DNA of 64,000 nucleotides from Burkholderiales bacterium (GTDB lineage: Bacteria; Pseudomonadota; Gammaproteobacteria; Burkholderiales; Burkholderiaceae_C): assembly GCA_947372225.1 (NCBI GenBank), contig CANBSV010000003.1, positions 1-64,000 of the forward strand. Direction: 5' to 3'. The position numbers and the translations under genes were made by a program. Positions 8,184-19,974 of the stretch are shown here, one piece after another; positions within the stretch are counted from its first letter, which is position 1; every line of letters starts with the position of its first letter. The notes under the pieces are model-generated. The model searched no databases. It worked only from the letters and a program-made list of their open reading frames with translations, and was not told the origin of the DNA.

Positions 8184-9347
8184 TTACTTTTCCAGCGCGG
8201 CCATCACGGCCTTGGCGGCGTCGGCCATGGAGTCGGCGCTGATGATGGGCAGGCCGCTGTCGGCCAGCATCTTCTTGCCGATGTCCTCGTTGGTGCCCTT
8301 CATGCGCACGACCAGCGGCACATTCAGGTTGACGGCCTTGCACGCAGCGATCACGCCTTCGGCGATGGTGTCGCAGCGCATGATGCCGCCGAAGATGTTG
8401 ACCAGAATGGCCTTGACCTTGGGGTTGCCCAGCATGATCTTGAAAGCTTCAGTCACCTTTTCGGCGGTGGCGCCACCGCCCACGTCGAGGAAGTTGGCCG
8501 GCTCGGCGCCGAACAGCTTGATGGTGTCCATGGTCGCCATCGCCAGGCCGGCGCCGTTGACCAGGCAGCCGATGTTGCCGTCGAGCTGGATGTAGGCCAG
8601 ATCGAACTTGCTGGCTTCGATCTCGGCAGGGTCTTCTTCGTCAAGATCGCGGTAGGCCACGATCTCTGGGTGGCGGTACAGCGCGTTGGTGTCGAAATTG
8701 AACTTCGCGTCGAGCGCCTTGATGTTGCCCGAGCCTTCCAGGATCAGCGGGTTGATCTCGGCCAGGCTCGAGTCGGTCTCCATGTAGCAGGTGTAGAGCT
8801 TCTTGAAGATGTCGATGGCCTGCGGCTGGCTGGTCGCCGGAATGCCAATGCCGTTTGCGAGCTCGGCACCTTGTGAGTCGGTGAGGCCTGTCAGGGGGTC
8901 GACGAACACCTTGATGATCTTCTCGGGCGTGTCGTGGGCCACCTGTTCGATGTCCATGCCGCCTTCGCTGGACGCCATCAGCACCACCTTTTGCGTGCCG
9001 CGGTCGGTGACTGCTGCCACGTAGTACTCGTGCCTGATGTCGGCGCCTTCTTCCACCAGCAAACGACGCACCTTTTGGCCTTCGGGGCCGGTCTGGTGGG
9101 TCTTGAGTTGCATGCCCAGAATTTCGCCTGCCAGCTTCTTGACGTCTTCAAGCGAGCGGGCGAGCTTGACGCCACCGCCCTTGCCTCGTCCGCCGGCGTG
9201 GATCTGCGCTTTCACCACCCACACCGGACCGCCCAGCTTTTCAGCCGCTTCCGACGCTTCGTGGACGCTGAACGCCGCATAGCCCCTGGGAACAGGGATG
9301 CCGTAGCGGGCGAGCAGCTCTTTGCCTTGGTATTCGTGAATCTTCAT
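8184..9347 (-). CDS. sucC: Succinyl-CoA synthetase beta subunit
   Basis: The 387-residue protein starts [16 protein letters not shown], the standard SucC opening, followed by an ATP-grasp nucleotide-binding domain ([18 protein letters not shown]) and a C-terminal CoA-ligase domain with [12 protein letters not shown]. It provides nucleotide binding and the succinate site of the SucCD complex. It is the first gene of the long minus-strand run and lies 249 bases from the divergently placed end of recX, leaving room for the operon promoter. Confidence 0.98.
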   Translation of the reverse strand: MKIHEYQGKELLARYGIPVPRGYAAFSVHEASEAAEKLGGPVWVVKAQIHAGGRGKGGGVKLARSLEDVKKLAGEILGMQLKTHQTGPEGQKVRRLLVEEGADIRHEYYVAAVTDRGTQKVVLMASSEGGMDIEQVAHDTPEKIIKVFVDPLTGLTDSQGAELANGIGIPATSQPQAIDIFKKLYTCYMETDSSLAEINPLILEGSGNIKALDAKFNFDTNALYRHPEIVAYRDLDEEDPAEIEASKFDLAYIQLDGNIGCLVNGAGLAMATMDTIKLFGAEPANFLDVGGGATAEKVTEAFKIMLGNPKVKAILVNIFGGIMRCDTIAEGVIAACKAVNLNVPLVVRMKGTNEDIGKKMLADSGLPIISADSMADAAKAVMAALEK

Positions 9348-9482
9348 GCGTGGCTTTCTGGCTGGAGAAGGTTTCGAAGAGGTCGCGGGATCGGCGCCGG
9401 TGTCGGGACAGCGGGGAAATTGAACGATCCGAACATCCGCAGCGACGAATTTTCAGGCGCGCGCGACCATCACGCCAAATAA

Positions 9483-9497
9483 TTTGCGAAATGCAAA
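9483..9497. repeat. Short inverted repeat in the AT-rich sucC upstream region
   Basis: TTTGC-GAAAT-GCAAA is a perfect five-base palindrome with a five-base spacer, inside an AT-rich patch about 140 bases ahead of sucC. An AAAATGC direct repeat overlaps it. It could be an operator or part of the sucC promoter, but no clear -35/-10 pair was identified. Confidence 0.3.
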
Positions 9498-9596
9498 ATT
9501 CAAAATGCAGACGAAATGTAGCACCGTCGTCTTCCACGGAGCTTACGCGATCGCTTGGGCACACTCGATCGGCAAACTGGCAGGGCGCTCTTGGCC

Positions 9597-10127
9597 TCAG
9601 CCATCCACTCCCGAAGCGGTGACCTCGCGCAAGACTTGCCAGATCACCTCGGCAGAAAAACCCCGCCCTGCAAGAAAGCGGGCCTGCCGCGCTCGTTCGG
9701 AGGCCGTGACGGGCGAATCGCCAAACTTGCGCTGTCGCACCTCGCTGGCACGATCCCGCTCGCTTTGACGCAAATCGGACGCCATCTCCGGAGTGAGGCT
9801 CAGCCCATGCTGCTGGAGCTCCTGACGGATGCGCAGGTTGCCAAAGCGTGAGACCCGTGCGTGCACCCGGCTTTCGGCGAAGCGTTCCTCACTCAGGTAA
9901 CGCTGTGCTTGCAACCAGTCGAGCAGGGCCTCAACCTCGTTGACCAACGATTCCTGTGTCGGCGCCTGGGTGTCGACGCTCTCGCCACGGGTGGCGGCCA
10001 GCAAAGTCTTCGCCTGCGCCTCGGCGCGTGCCTGGCGCATCAGCTTGCGCCGCATCTCGAGCCTGCTGTGCTCACGCTGAGCCAGCCACTGCAAAGCCCG
10101 GCCCTTCAGCGACAGGCGGGGACGCAT
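9597..10127 (-). CDS. recX: Regulatory protein RecX
   Basis: A 176-residue, arginine-rich, helical protein with three-helix RecX repeats: LQWLAQREHSRLEMRRKL at the start, then YLSEERFAESRVHARVSRFGNLRIRQEL in the middle (shown in parts 80-110) and a C-terminal ARFLAGRGF repeat. RecX binds RecA filaments and limits recombinase activity. It sits 36 bases behind recA on the same strand, the usual recA-recX arrangement, and likely shares the SOS-regulated promoter. Confidence 0.94.
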   Translation of the reverse strand: MRPRLSLKGRALQWLAQREHSRLEMRRKLMRQARAEAQAKTLLAATRGESVDTQAPTQESLVNEVEALLDWLQAQRYLSEERFAESRVHARVSRFGNLRIRQELQQHGLSLTPEMASDLRQSERDRASEVRQRKFGDSPVTASERARQARFLAGRGFSAEVIWQVLREVTASGVDG

Positions 10128-10163
10128 GTGAACCGGTAGTGCGCGCGCCAGCCGTTCAGGTGA

Positions 10164-11240
<1,077 letters not shown>

Positions 11241-11264
11241 GGTGTTCTCCGGAATTTGCAGACC

Positions 11265-11293
11265 ATTATGTCAAAGGCTGGATGTTTGTACAG
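11265..11293 (-). promoter_or_regulatory. recA promoter with LexA (SOS) box
   Basis: Minus-strand CTGTACAAACATCCAG (11278-11293) has the CTG-N10-CAG form of the proteobacterial LexA operator. It overlaps a plausible -35 element (TGTACA); a CATAAT -10 element follows at 11265-11270 with a 16-base spacer. The recA ATG begins 25 bases after the -10 element. Confidence 0.85.
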
Positions 11294-11405
11294 TGCTTTT
11301 TGCGGGTTTGTCGCCAGAGATCCGGCCGATCCGCCGTGCGCTTGAACCCTAAACTTTGCGTGGGCGCCTGGGGGCGCATTGGCGGGATGGCCCGGAGTCG
11401 CTGAC

Positions 11406-12077
11406 ATGCGAATTTTGATTGCTGAAGACGACCAGGTGCTGGCCGACGGGTTGATGCGGTCGCTGCGCAACGCCGGTTGCACCGTCGATCAGGTGGGCAC
11501 GGGAAGCGAAGCCGATGCCGCGCTCGCCGTGCACGAATTCGACGTGGTCATTCTCGACCTCGGGTTGCCCAAGGTCCACGGCCTGGAGGTGTTGCGCAAG
11601 CTGCGTGCGCGCGGCTCGAGCGTGCCGGTGTTGATCCTGACGGCGGCCGACAGCATCGAGCAGCGCGTCAAGGGCCTCGACCTTGGCGCCGACGACTACA
11701 TGGCCAAGCCGTTTTCACTGCAAGAGCTCGAGGCCCGGGTGCGCGCGCTGACCCGGCGGGGGCTGGGAACGGCGTCCACGGTCATCAAGCACGGGCCGCT
11801 GACGTTCGATGTCAGCGGCCGCGTGGCCAGCATCGACAACCAGATGGTCGATTTGTCTGCACGCGAGATCCGCCTGCTCGAGGTGCTGCTGCAGCGCGCC
11901 GGACGGCTGGTCAGCAAGGATCAGTTGGTCGAGCACATGTGCAGTTGGGGTGAAGAAGTCAGCCACAACGCGATCGAGGTCTACATCCACCGGCTGCGCA
12001 AGAAGATTGAAACGGGCCCGATCCGCATCGCCACCGTGCGCGGTCTGGGTTACTGCCTCGAGAAAATTTCGACCTGA
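11406..12077 (+). CDS. OmpR-family response regulator (TctD/QseB-like)
   Basis: A 223-residue two-domain regulator. The receiver domain has acidic residues E7, D8 and D9, phosphorylation site Asp51 (VILDLGLP), an LTAAD threonine motif and the conserved lysine in MAKPF. The C-terminal winged helix (about 130-223) carries the RLLEVLL and NAIEVYIHRLRKKI recognition region of OmpR/PhoB regulators. The ATG at 11406 is used because an upstream TTG adds a non-conserved leader. The sensor kinase follows 33 bases later. Resemblance to TctD/TctE suggests control of carboxylate uptake, but no transporter genes are adjacent. Confidence 0.92.
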   Translation: MRILIAEDDQVLADGLMRSLRNAGCTVDQVGTGSEADAALAVHEFDVVILDLGLPKVHGLEVLRKLRARGSSVPVLILTAADSIEQRVKGLDLGADDYMAKPFSLQELEARVRALTRRGLGTASTVIKHGPLTFDVSGRVASIDNQMVDLSAREIRLLEVLLQRAGRLVSKDQLVEHMCSWGEEVSHNAIEVYIHRLRKKIETGPIRIATVRGLGYCLEKIST

Positions 12078-12110
12078 CACGACCCACAGCGCTCGTCACC
12101 GGGACCGCCG

Positions 12111-13622
12111 GTGAGCGCTGCGAACCCAGCACCCGATTTCATGCCCCGCCAACGACCGCAGCGCTCGCTCCTGGCCAGGATCCTGGACTGGATCATCGGG
12201 CCGCTGCTGCTGCTGTGGCTGATGAACGTCGGCGTCACCTGGTTGTCGGCGCAGGGCATCGCCAATGCGCCGCACGACCGGGCTCTGGCAGACATGGCGC
12301 GGGCGCTGGCCCGACAAGTCGCACAGCAAAACACGCAATCGCTGTCTCCGGGGCGGTTTGAGCTGCAGGTGCACTCGCTTGAAGGCCTGCGAGCCACGGA
12401 CTCGTCCGACCTGTCTTACCGGATCGTGGGACCGCAAGGCGAGCACCTGAGCGGCGAACCCGCGCTGCACACGCCGATCGAGCCCGAGCGCGCGCCCGTG
12501 GGCGAGGTGCGCTTTCGCGACGACGTGATGCGTGGCGTGCGTGTGCGCGTGGCCTATATGTGGGCCGAAGTGCCCGGTGGCGCAGCCCCGCTGATCGAGG
12601 TGGCCGAGCCGCTGAGCAGGCGATCGGTGCTGGCCACCGAGATCTTGCAAGGCGTGGCGCTGCCACAGCTGGTGTTCCTGCCGCTCGGGGTGCTGCTGCT
12701 GTGGCTGGCACTCGCGCGCAGCATCGGCCCGCTCAACGAACTGCAGCAGCGCATCCGCCGGCGCGACAGCAATGACCTGAGCCCGATCGATGAAGACGAC
12801 GTTCCCGAAGAGGTGTCGTCGCTGGTGCGCGCGATCAACGACCTGGTGACACGACTGGATCAATCGGTCGCCATCCAGAAGCACTTCCTGGCCGATGCCG
12901 CACACCAATTGAAAACGCCTCTGGCCGGACTGCGCATGCAAGCCGAGCTGGCGCAGCGCGAAATCGCCGCGGGCCCTGCCGACCCGCAAGTGATCACCCG
13001 CTCGTTGCGCAACATCGTGCTGTCGAGCCAACGGGCGGCGCACATGGTCAACCAGTTGCTGTCGATGGCTCGCGCCGACCAGAAAGACAACGCTCTGGCG
13101 CTGGTGCCGGTCGACCTGTCGGACCTGGCCGTCGAGGTCATGCAGGACTTCGTGCCCCGCGCGCTCGAAAAGCACATCGACTTCGGCTACGAGGGCGCAT
13201 CGCCCGGTGACCTGTCGCTGCGCATCAAGGGCCACCGGTTGCTGCTGGGCGAAATGCTGCGCAACCTGATCGACAACGCGTTGTCATGCACGCCGTCGGG
13301 CGGGACGGTGACGGTGCGTGTCGAAGGTGCGCCCGCGCAGCGCGTGTTGTTGCAGGTCGAAGACTCTGGGCCCGGCATCCCGGTGGCCGAGCGTGAAAAA
13401 GTGTTTCGCCCCTTTTACCGGGTGCTCGGCACGCCGGTCGATGGTTCGGGCCTGGGCCTGGCCATCGTGCGCGAGATCGCCACCCAGCATCATGCCGAAC
13501 TGCTGCTCGAAGACGCCAACCTGCGCCATCGCGACGGTCTGAGCGATCAGGGCGGCGCGCCGTTCGGCCCCGGCGTGCGATTCACGCTGCGCTTTGCCAC
13601 GCTGCCGCCAACGAGCGCTTGA
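12111..13622 (+). CDS. Sensor histidine kinase (TctE/QseC-like)
   Basis: A 503-residue membrane kinase. A first membrane span near residues 25-46 is followed by a periplasmic sensor region to about 180, a second span near 183-205, a HAMP-like linker, the H-box AHQLKTPLAGLR near residue 265, and an ATPase domain with NLIDNAL, DSGPGIP and GSGLGLAIV. The GTG at 12111 is chosen because a GGGACC-type ribosome site precedes it; an ATG at 12141 is possible. It pairs with the preceding response regulator. Its stop lies four bases from the rodA stop on the opposite strand. Confidence 0.92.
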   Translation: MSAANPAPDFMPRQRPQRSLLARILDWIIGPLLLLWLMNVGVTWLSAQGIANAPHDRALADMARALARQVAQQNTQSLSPGRFELQVHSLEGLRATDSSDLSYRIVGPQGEHLSGEPALHTPIEPERAPVGEVRFRDDVMRGVRVRVAYMWAEVPGGAAPLIEVAEPLSRRSVLATEILQGVALPQLVFLPLGVLLLWLALARSIGPLNELQQRIRRRDSNDLSPIDEDDVPEEVSSLVRAINDLVTRLDQSVAIQKHFLADAAHQLKTPLAGLRMQAELAQREIAAGPADPQVITRSLRNIVLSSQRAAHMVNQLLSMARADQKDNALALVPVDLSDLAVEVMQDFVPRALEKHIDFGYEGASPGDLSLRIKGHRLLLGEMLRNLIDNALSCTPSGGTVTVRVEGAPAQRVLLQVEDSGPGIPVAEREKVFRPFYRVLGTPVDGSGLGLAIVREIATQHHAELLLEDANLRHRDGLSDQGGAPFGPGVRFTLRFATLPPTSA

Positions 13623-13626
13623 CGGC

Positions 13627-14781
13627 TCAACTCTGGACCAGCCGGCGGCTCTTGGAAATCGACATCAACATGCCCAGGCCCAGGCCCAGCGTGACCATCG
13701 CGGTGCCGCCATAACTGATGAACGGCAGCGGCACCCCGACCACCGGCAAGATGCCGCTGACCATGCCCATGTTGACAAAGGCGTAGGTGAAAAAACTCAT
13801 CGTGATCGCCCCTGCCAGCAGCCGGGTGAACACGTTGGGCGCGTCGGCGGCGATCACCAGCCCGCGCACGATGAGAAACGTGAAGGCCAGCAGCAGCCCC
13901 ACGCAGCCGATCAGCCCGAATTCTTCAGAAAACGCAGCGAAGATGAAGTCGGTCGTGCGCTCGGGGATGAACTCGAGGTGGGTTTGCGTGCCCTTCATGA
14001 AGCCCTTGCCATCGATGCCGCCCGAGCCGATGGCGATCATTCCCTGAATGATGTGAAAGCCCTTGCCGAGTGGATCGGTGGTCGGATCGAGCAGGGTGCA
14101 CACGCGGTTCTTCTGGTAATCGCGCAGCATCGGCCACACCACGTCGGGCTGGCAGATCGCATCGCCTGAAAGTACCAGCGCCGTGATCGCCGTGCCGGCC
14201 AGCACCATCACGGGAATGATCAGCTTCCACGAGAGCCCGGCAAAGAAAATCACGAACAACCCCGAGGCCATCACCAGGATGGCGGTGCCCAGGTCGGGCT
14301 GCTTGACGATGAGTCCCACCGGCACGGCCAGCAGCATGAGTGCAACGACGAAATCGAGCACGCGCAGGTGACCCTCGCGACGCTGGAACCACCACGCGAG
14401 CATCAGCGGCATGGCGATCTTGAGCACCTCGCTGGGCTGGATCACAACGCCCACATCCAGCCAGCGCGTGGCACCCTTCTTGGTCACGCCGAACAGCGCG
14501 GTGGCCACCAGCAGCAACACACCCAGGCTGTACAAGGGCACGGCCAGCGCCATCAAGCGCTGCGGCGGCACCTGCGCCATCACGAACAGGATGCCCACGG
14601 CCAGCACCATGTTGCGCCCGTGGTCGACAAACCGCGTGCCGTGATCGAAGCCGGCCGAATACATCGTGACCAGGCCGAACGCCGCCAGGATCAGCACGGC
14701 CAGCAGCAGCCAACCGTCGAAGCCGCGGAACATCGGCGCGGCGCGCTGCAGCAGCGAAGGCTTTTCGAACGCGGGTCTCAT
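13627..14781 (-). CDS. rodA: Rod shape-determining SEDS glycosyltransferase RodA
   Basis: The 384-residue polytopic protein has about ten membrane spans and the SEDS-family signatures FGLVTMYSAG near the N-terminus, KKGATRWLDVG, QPSEVLKI, KQPDLGTAIL and a C-terminal VGVPLPFISYGG motif. RodA polymerises lipid II glycan strands for side-wall peptidoglycan together with the class B PBP2. Its ATG overlaps the mrdA stop by four bases (ATGA), as expected for the mre/mrd operon. Confidence 0.97.
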   Translation of the reverse strand: MRPAFEKPSLLQRAAPMFRGFDGWLLLAVLILAAFGLVTMYSAGFDHGTRFVDHGRNMVLAVGILFVMAQVPPQRLMALAVPLYSLGVLLLVATALFGVTKKGATRWLDVGVVIQPSEVLKIAMPLMLAWWFQRREGHLRVLDFVVALMLLAVPVGLIVKQPDLGTAILVMASGLFVIFFAGLSWKLIIPVMVLAGTAITALVLSGDAICQPDVVWPMLRDYQKNRVCTLLDPTTDPLGKGFHIIQGMIAIGSGGIDGKGFMKGTQTHLEFIPERTTDFIFAAFSEEFGLIGCVGLLLAFTFLIVRGLVIAADAPNVFTRLLAGAITMSFFTYAFVNMGMVSGILPVVGVPLPFISYGGTAMVTLGLGLGMLMSISKSRRLVQS

Positions 14782-16820
14782 GGTCTGGGCGCCACGGGTT
14801 CTGACGCGGCGGCCGAGGCTGCGCTGGCGACCGACGCAGTCGATGCGGTGGACGCTGCCGCAAGGGCGGCTGCCGCACTACCAGGCAGTGGCACCTCGGC
14901 GACCTGACGCGGCACGCCCACCGGCGAGCTGCTCTGGCCCTGCTGGGTGAGTTCGACGTCCTCGGCACTCGGGTACTGGTGCAGCAACCAGTAGTCGAAG
15001 ACCCGGCGAGCAATGGGCGCGGCGGCCACTGCGCCGAAGCCGGAGTTCTCGACCACCACGGCGATGGCGATCGTCGGTGCGTCGAGCGGCGCGAATGCGA
15101 TGTACAGCGAGTGATCGCGCCGGTGCTCGTCGATCTTGGCCGCGTTGTACTTCTCGTTTTGGCGGATGCCCACGGCCTGCGCGGTACCGGTCTTGCCGCC
15201 CGTGGCGTAGGGCGCGCCGACAAACACGCGTGCCGAGGTGCCCTCTTGCGTGACGCCGTACATCGCGCCGCGGATCAACTCGACGTGCTCGGGTTGCAGC
15301 GGCAGGCTGGGCAGCGCCTCGCTGGCCACCAGCCGGCGTTCGCGCGTGACCACGTCTTCGATCTCGCGCACCAGCCGCGGCTGAAAGCGCAGCCCGCCCG
15401 ATGACAGCGTGGCCGTGGCGCTGGCCAGCTGCAGCATGGTGAAGTTGTTGTAGCCCTGTCCGATGCCCAGCGAGATGGTTTCACCGGCGTACCAGCGCCG
15501 CTGCTCGGGCAGCCTGTAGGCGTGGCGCTTCCAGTCGGTCGACGGGAGCAGGCCCGTCACCTCGCCCTGGATGTCAATGCCCGTCTTGCGCCCGAACGCA
15601 AACGGCTCGAGCTGGTCGTGGATGGTGTCCACGCCCATCTCGTTGGCCAGCGAGTAGTAGTAGACGTTGCTCGACTTGACGATGCTGCGCACCATGTCGA
15701 CCGGGCCCAGCCCCACATCACCGTGGCTGCGGAAGGTGTGGTTGCCGAACTGGAACGTGGCGTTGTCCTGAATGATCGTCGTCGGGCTGCGCTTGCCGGT
15801 GATCAGCGCGGCCATCGCCATGAACGGCTTGTACGTCGAGCCCGGCGGATAGGTGCCGCGCAGCGCACGGTTGAGCAGCGGCTTGTCAATCGACTCATTG
15901 AGCTCACGCCACGAGTCGGCGTCAATGCCATCCACGAACAGGTTGGGGTCAAACGTCGGCTTGCTCACGAAGGCCAGCACTTCGCCGTTGCGCGGATCGA
16001 TCGCCACCAGCGCGCCACGTCGGTCGCCAAACAGCGTTTCGACCATCGCCTGCAGGCCGATATCGATGCTCATCACCAGCTTGTTGCCGGGCGTGGCACC
16101 GTTGCTGTTGAGGCGCCGCACCGCGCGGCCGCTGGCGCTGATCTCGACCTCCTCGAAGCCGGTGGTGCCATGCAGGTCGGCCTCGTAGCTCTGCTCGACG
16201 CCGAGCTTGCCGATGTACTCGGTGCCGCGGTAGTTGGCCGCCTCGTCGGAATCGTCGATGTCTTCCTTTTCGGCATGGTTGATGCGGCCGATGTAGCCGA
16301 TCAGGTGGCTGCCCACCTCACCGAGCGGGTAGTTGCGAAACAACCGCGCCTTCACCTCGACGCCGGGAAACCGGTAGCGCTGCACGATGAACCGGGCCAC
16401 CTCTTCGTCGGAGAGTTTGGTGCGGATCGGCAGTGATTCGAGGTTGCGGCTTTCGTCGAGCAACCGCCGAAAGCGCTTGCGGTCGCGCGGCTGGATGTCG
16501 ATCACCTCGGCCAGTGCGTTGATCGTGGCTTCGATGTTGGTGGTGCGCGCCGGCATGATCTCCAGCGTGTAGGCCGAGTAGTTGTCGGCCAGCACCACAC
16601 CGTTGCGATCGACGATGAGCCCGCGATTGGGCGTGATCGGAACGACCGAAATGCGGTTGTTCTCGGCCTGCACGCTGAGTTCTTCGTGCTTGTAGATCTG
16701 CAGGTGAACCAGCCGTGACGCCAGCAACCCGAAGCACAGCAGCACAAAGAAGCCGGCTGCCAGCAAGCGCACACGAAAGCGCCCCAGCTCCTGCTCGACG
16801 TTCCTGATCTCAGTGTTCAC
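14778..16820 (-). CDS. mrdA: Penicillin-binding protein 2 (transpeptidase)
   Basis: The 680-residue class B PBP has one N-terminal anchor (about 20-43), a PBP dimerisation domain and a transpeptidase domain with the SxxK motif in PGSTYKPF, the SSN motif in VKSSNVYYY and KTG in TGGKTGTAQ. It cross-links peptidoglycan in the elongasome with RodA and MreBCD. The start is a GTG. The last about 45 residues are rich in Ala and Ser (AAAALAAASTAS-like) and look like a disordered tail. It lies 18 bases behind mreD. Confidence 0.97.
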   Translation of the reverse strand: MNTEIRNVEQELGRFRVRLLAAGFFVLLCFGLLASRLVHLQIYKHEELSVQAENNRISVVPITPNRGLIVDRNGVVLADNYSAYTLEIMPARTTNIEATINALAEVIDIQPRDRKRFRRLLDESRNLESLPIRTKLSDEEVARFIVQRYRFPGVEVKARLFRNYPLGEVGSHLIGYIGRINHAEKEDIDDSDEAANYRGTEYIGKLGVEQSYEADLHGTTGFEEVEISASGRAVRRLNSNGATPGNKLVMSIDIGLQAMVETLFGDRRGALVAIDPRNGEVLAFVSKPTFDPNLFVDGIDADSWRELNESIDKPLLNRALRGTYPPGSTYKPFMAMAALITGKRSPTTIIQDNATFQFGNHTFRSHGDVGLGPVDMVRSIVKSSNVYYYSLANEMGVDTIHDQLEPFAFGRKTGIDIQGEVTGLLPSTDWKRHAYRLPEQRRWYAGETISLGIGQGYNNFTMLQLASATATLSSGGLRFQPRLVREIEDVVTRERRLVASEALPSLPLQPEHVELIRGAMYGVTQEGTSARVFVGAPYATGGKTGTAQAVGIRQNEKYNAAKIDEHRRDHSLYIAFAPLDAPTIAIAVVVENSGFGAVAAAPIARRVFDYWLLHQYPSAEDVELTQQGQSSSPVGVPRQVAEVPLPGSAAAALAAASTASTASVASAASAAASEPVAPRP

Positions 16821-16838
16821 GGCCGCTCGAGCAAGCCG

Positions 16839-17360
16839 TCACAGCGGACGGTTCTGGTCGCGATCGGGTGCGCGTCGCTGCGGCGCGAGCAGCAGCCAGC
16901 TGGCCAACGGCCACAGCAACGCTTCAAAGACCGGCGCCAGCAGCGCCGGCCAGCCCGGCAACATGCCGCCCACGATCATGCGAACGGCGAACGACACGAA
17001 GTGCGCCGCGATGAACAGCGGCAGGATCTGCAGCGCCTGCAAAGGCAGGCCGAACCACAGCAGCCGCCGGTGGATGGCCGTCGCGAAATAAGCCAGCAGC
17101 GAGTAGGCCAGCGCGTGCTGGCCGAGGATCGCGCCGTCGTGCACATCCATCAGCAGCCCGCAGGCGAAGGCCACGCCCACACCCACGCGGCGCGCCTGGT
17201 GCACGTTCCAGAACACCAGCACCAGCGCCAGCGCATCGGGCGCGGCAGGGTGGCGCCCGACGGGCAGCAAATTCACGGCAAACGCCGCGAGCAGCGTGAA
17301 CCACAGGAACAGCGGGTTGACCGGCAGCAGCAGCTGGTCGGACACGGGCCGCTTCATCAT
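16839..17360 (-). CDS. mreD: Rod shape-determining protein MreD
   Basis: A 173-residue, highly hydrophobic protein with about five membrane spans; MreD proteins are short and poorly conserved. The segment ACGLLMDVHDGAILGQHALAYSLLAYF near the middle contains the typical GLLMD...LG-hydrophobic motif. It bridges MreC and the cytoplasmic MreB in the elongation complex. ATG overlaps the mreC stop by four bases. Confidence 0.93.
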   Translation of the reverse strand: MMKRPVSDQLLLPVNPLFLWFTLLAAFAVNLLPVGRHPAAPDALALVLVFWNVHQARRVGVGVAFACGLLMDVHDGAILGQHALAYSLLAYFATAIHRRLLWFGLPLQALQILPLFIAAHFVSFAVRMIVGGMLPGWPALLAPVFEALLWPLASWLLLAPQRRAPDRDQNRPL

Positions 17361-18280
17361 GGCCGCGCGTCCTTGCGTGGCGGATCGCGGCGACCGGTCT
17401 CGGCAGACACCTCGGGGCGCGGCGTCTGCTGCAGCCCGATCGGCTCGAGCACCAGCACGTGACGCACGGCATCCGGCGATGCCACCGGCTGCAAACGGAT
17501 CTTGGCGAATCCGGCATCGACCTTGCGGTCGATCGACACCACGCGAGCCACCGGCAGACCCGGCGGGTAGACGCCGTCAAGGCCCGAAGTCTGCAGCTCA
17601 TCGCCCACCAGCACGTCGGCATTGCCCGCCATGAAGCGCAGCTCGAGCGACTCACCCGTGGTCGACCCGAACGCCACGCTGCGCGAGCCCGAACGCGAAT
17701 TGAGCACCGGCACGGCCGCATCTCTGTCCGTGAGCAGCGTGACCTCGGACGACAGCGGATACACCCGGGTCACTTGCCCGATGATGCCGGCCTCGGTGAT
17801 GACGGGCGAGCCTGCCACCAGCCCCTGAGCCTGACCGCGGTCGATCACGACCTTGCGCGAATACGGATCGGTCGATTCGTACAGCACCTCGGCGGCATGC
17901 GACTTGACCGACAGCGATGCGCGCAACTCGAGCAGCGCGCGCAAACGCTGGTTTTCGCTGAGCAGTTGTTCGACCCGAGAGGCCCGCTCAGCTTGCAACG
18001 TCAGGGCCTGACGCGCTTTGGACTCGGCGGCCAGCGCAGCTTGCAGACCGCCGGCGTAGTCGTCGGTGCGCTCCCACAACGACACCGTGGCCAGCAAGGC
18101 GCGCTGCACCGGATGCAAGGCGGTGGCCAGCACGGCACGCAGCGGCTGGGTCAGGGCGAAGCGCGAATCCGCCACCATCAGGAACACCGCCAGCGCCGAA
18201 AACAGCATCAGCTTGGTCAGCGCCGACAGCCCCTGGCGAAAAAACGGCGGCGGCGTCCGGTCGATGGTGCCTAGGGCCAT
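17357..18280 (-). CDS. mreC: Rod shape-determining protein MreC
   Basis: A 307-residue protein with one N-terminal membrane span (about 24-42), a coiled-coil segment rich in Leu, Glu and Arg (about 75-120, ERASRVEQLLSENQRLRALL) and a periplasmic two-barrel domain with VIDRGQAQGLVAGSPVI and GIIGQVTRVYP. MreC forms filaments that link PBP2-RodA to MreB. It sits 56 bases behind mreB. Confidence 0.96.
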   Translation of the reverse strand: MALGTIDRTPPPFFRQGLSALTKLMLFSALAVFLMVADSRFALTQPLRAVLATALHPVQRALLATVSLWERTDDYAGGLQAALAAESKARQALTLQAERASRVEQLLSENQRLRALLELRASLSVKSHAAEVLYESTDPYSRKVVIDRGQAQGLVAGSPVITEAGIIGQVTRVYPLSSEVTLLTDRDAAVPVLNSRSGSRSVAFGSTTGESLELRFMAGNADVLVGDELQTSGLDGVYPPGLPVARVVSIDRKVDAGFAKIRLQPVASPDAVRHVLVLEPIGLQQTPRPEVSAETGRRDPPRKDARP

Positions 18281-18336
18281 GGATGAAGACGCCGGTCAGA
18301 CTGCACAGCGGGCACGCCAGGCCACCCGCCCGGCCA

Positions 18337-19674
<1,338 letters not shown>

Positions 19675-19974
19675 ATGGCCTTGACCCCCGAAGACGTCGC
19701 GCGGATCGCCCACCTGGCGCGCCTGGAGTTCCAGCCCGCCGAACAAGCGGCGATGCTCGGTCAGCTCAATGCGTTCTTCTCGATCGTCGAGCAAATGAGC
19801 GCCGTCGACACCCGCGGCGTCGAGCCGCTGCACACGCCGCTGTCAGCCATCAGCGACGTGACCTTGCGACTGCGCGATGACGCGGTCACCGAATCGAACC
19901 AGCGCGAGCTCAACCAGCGCAGCGCCCCGGCCGTCGAAGACGGCCTGTTCCTCGTGCCGCGGGTGGTCGAATGA
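19675..19974 (+). CDS. gatC: Aspartyl/glutamyl-tRNA amidotransferase subunit C
   Basis: A 99-residue protein opening [19 protein letters not shown] with the later [15 protein letters not shown] stretch, both characteristic of GatC. It stabilises the GatA-GatB interface in the complex that converts mischarged Asp-tRNA(Asn) or Glu-tRNA(Gln) to the amide forms. It overlaps gatA by four bases (ATGA). Confidence 0.97.
   Translation: MALTPEDVARIAHLARLEFQPAEQAAMLGQLNAFFSIVEQMSAVDTRGVEPLHTPLSAISDVTLRLRDDAVTESNQRELNQRSAPAVEDGLFLVPRVVE

Noticed and set aside
12096..13235. 379-codon minus-strand frame across the sensor kinase gene
   Set aside because: Antisense to a kinase with complete H, N and G boxes; the translation has no domain character.
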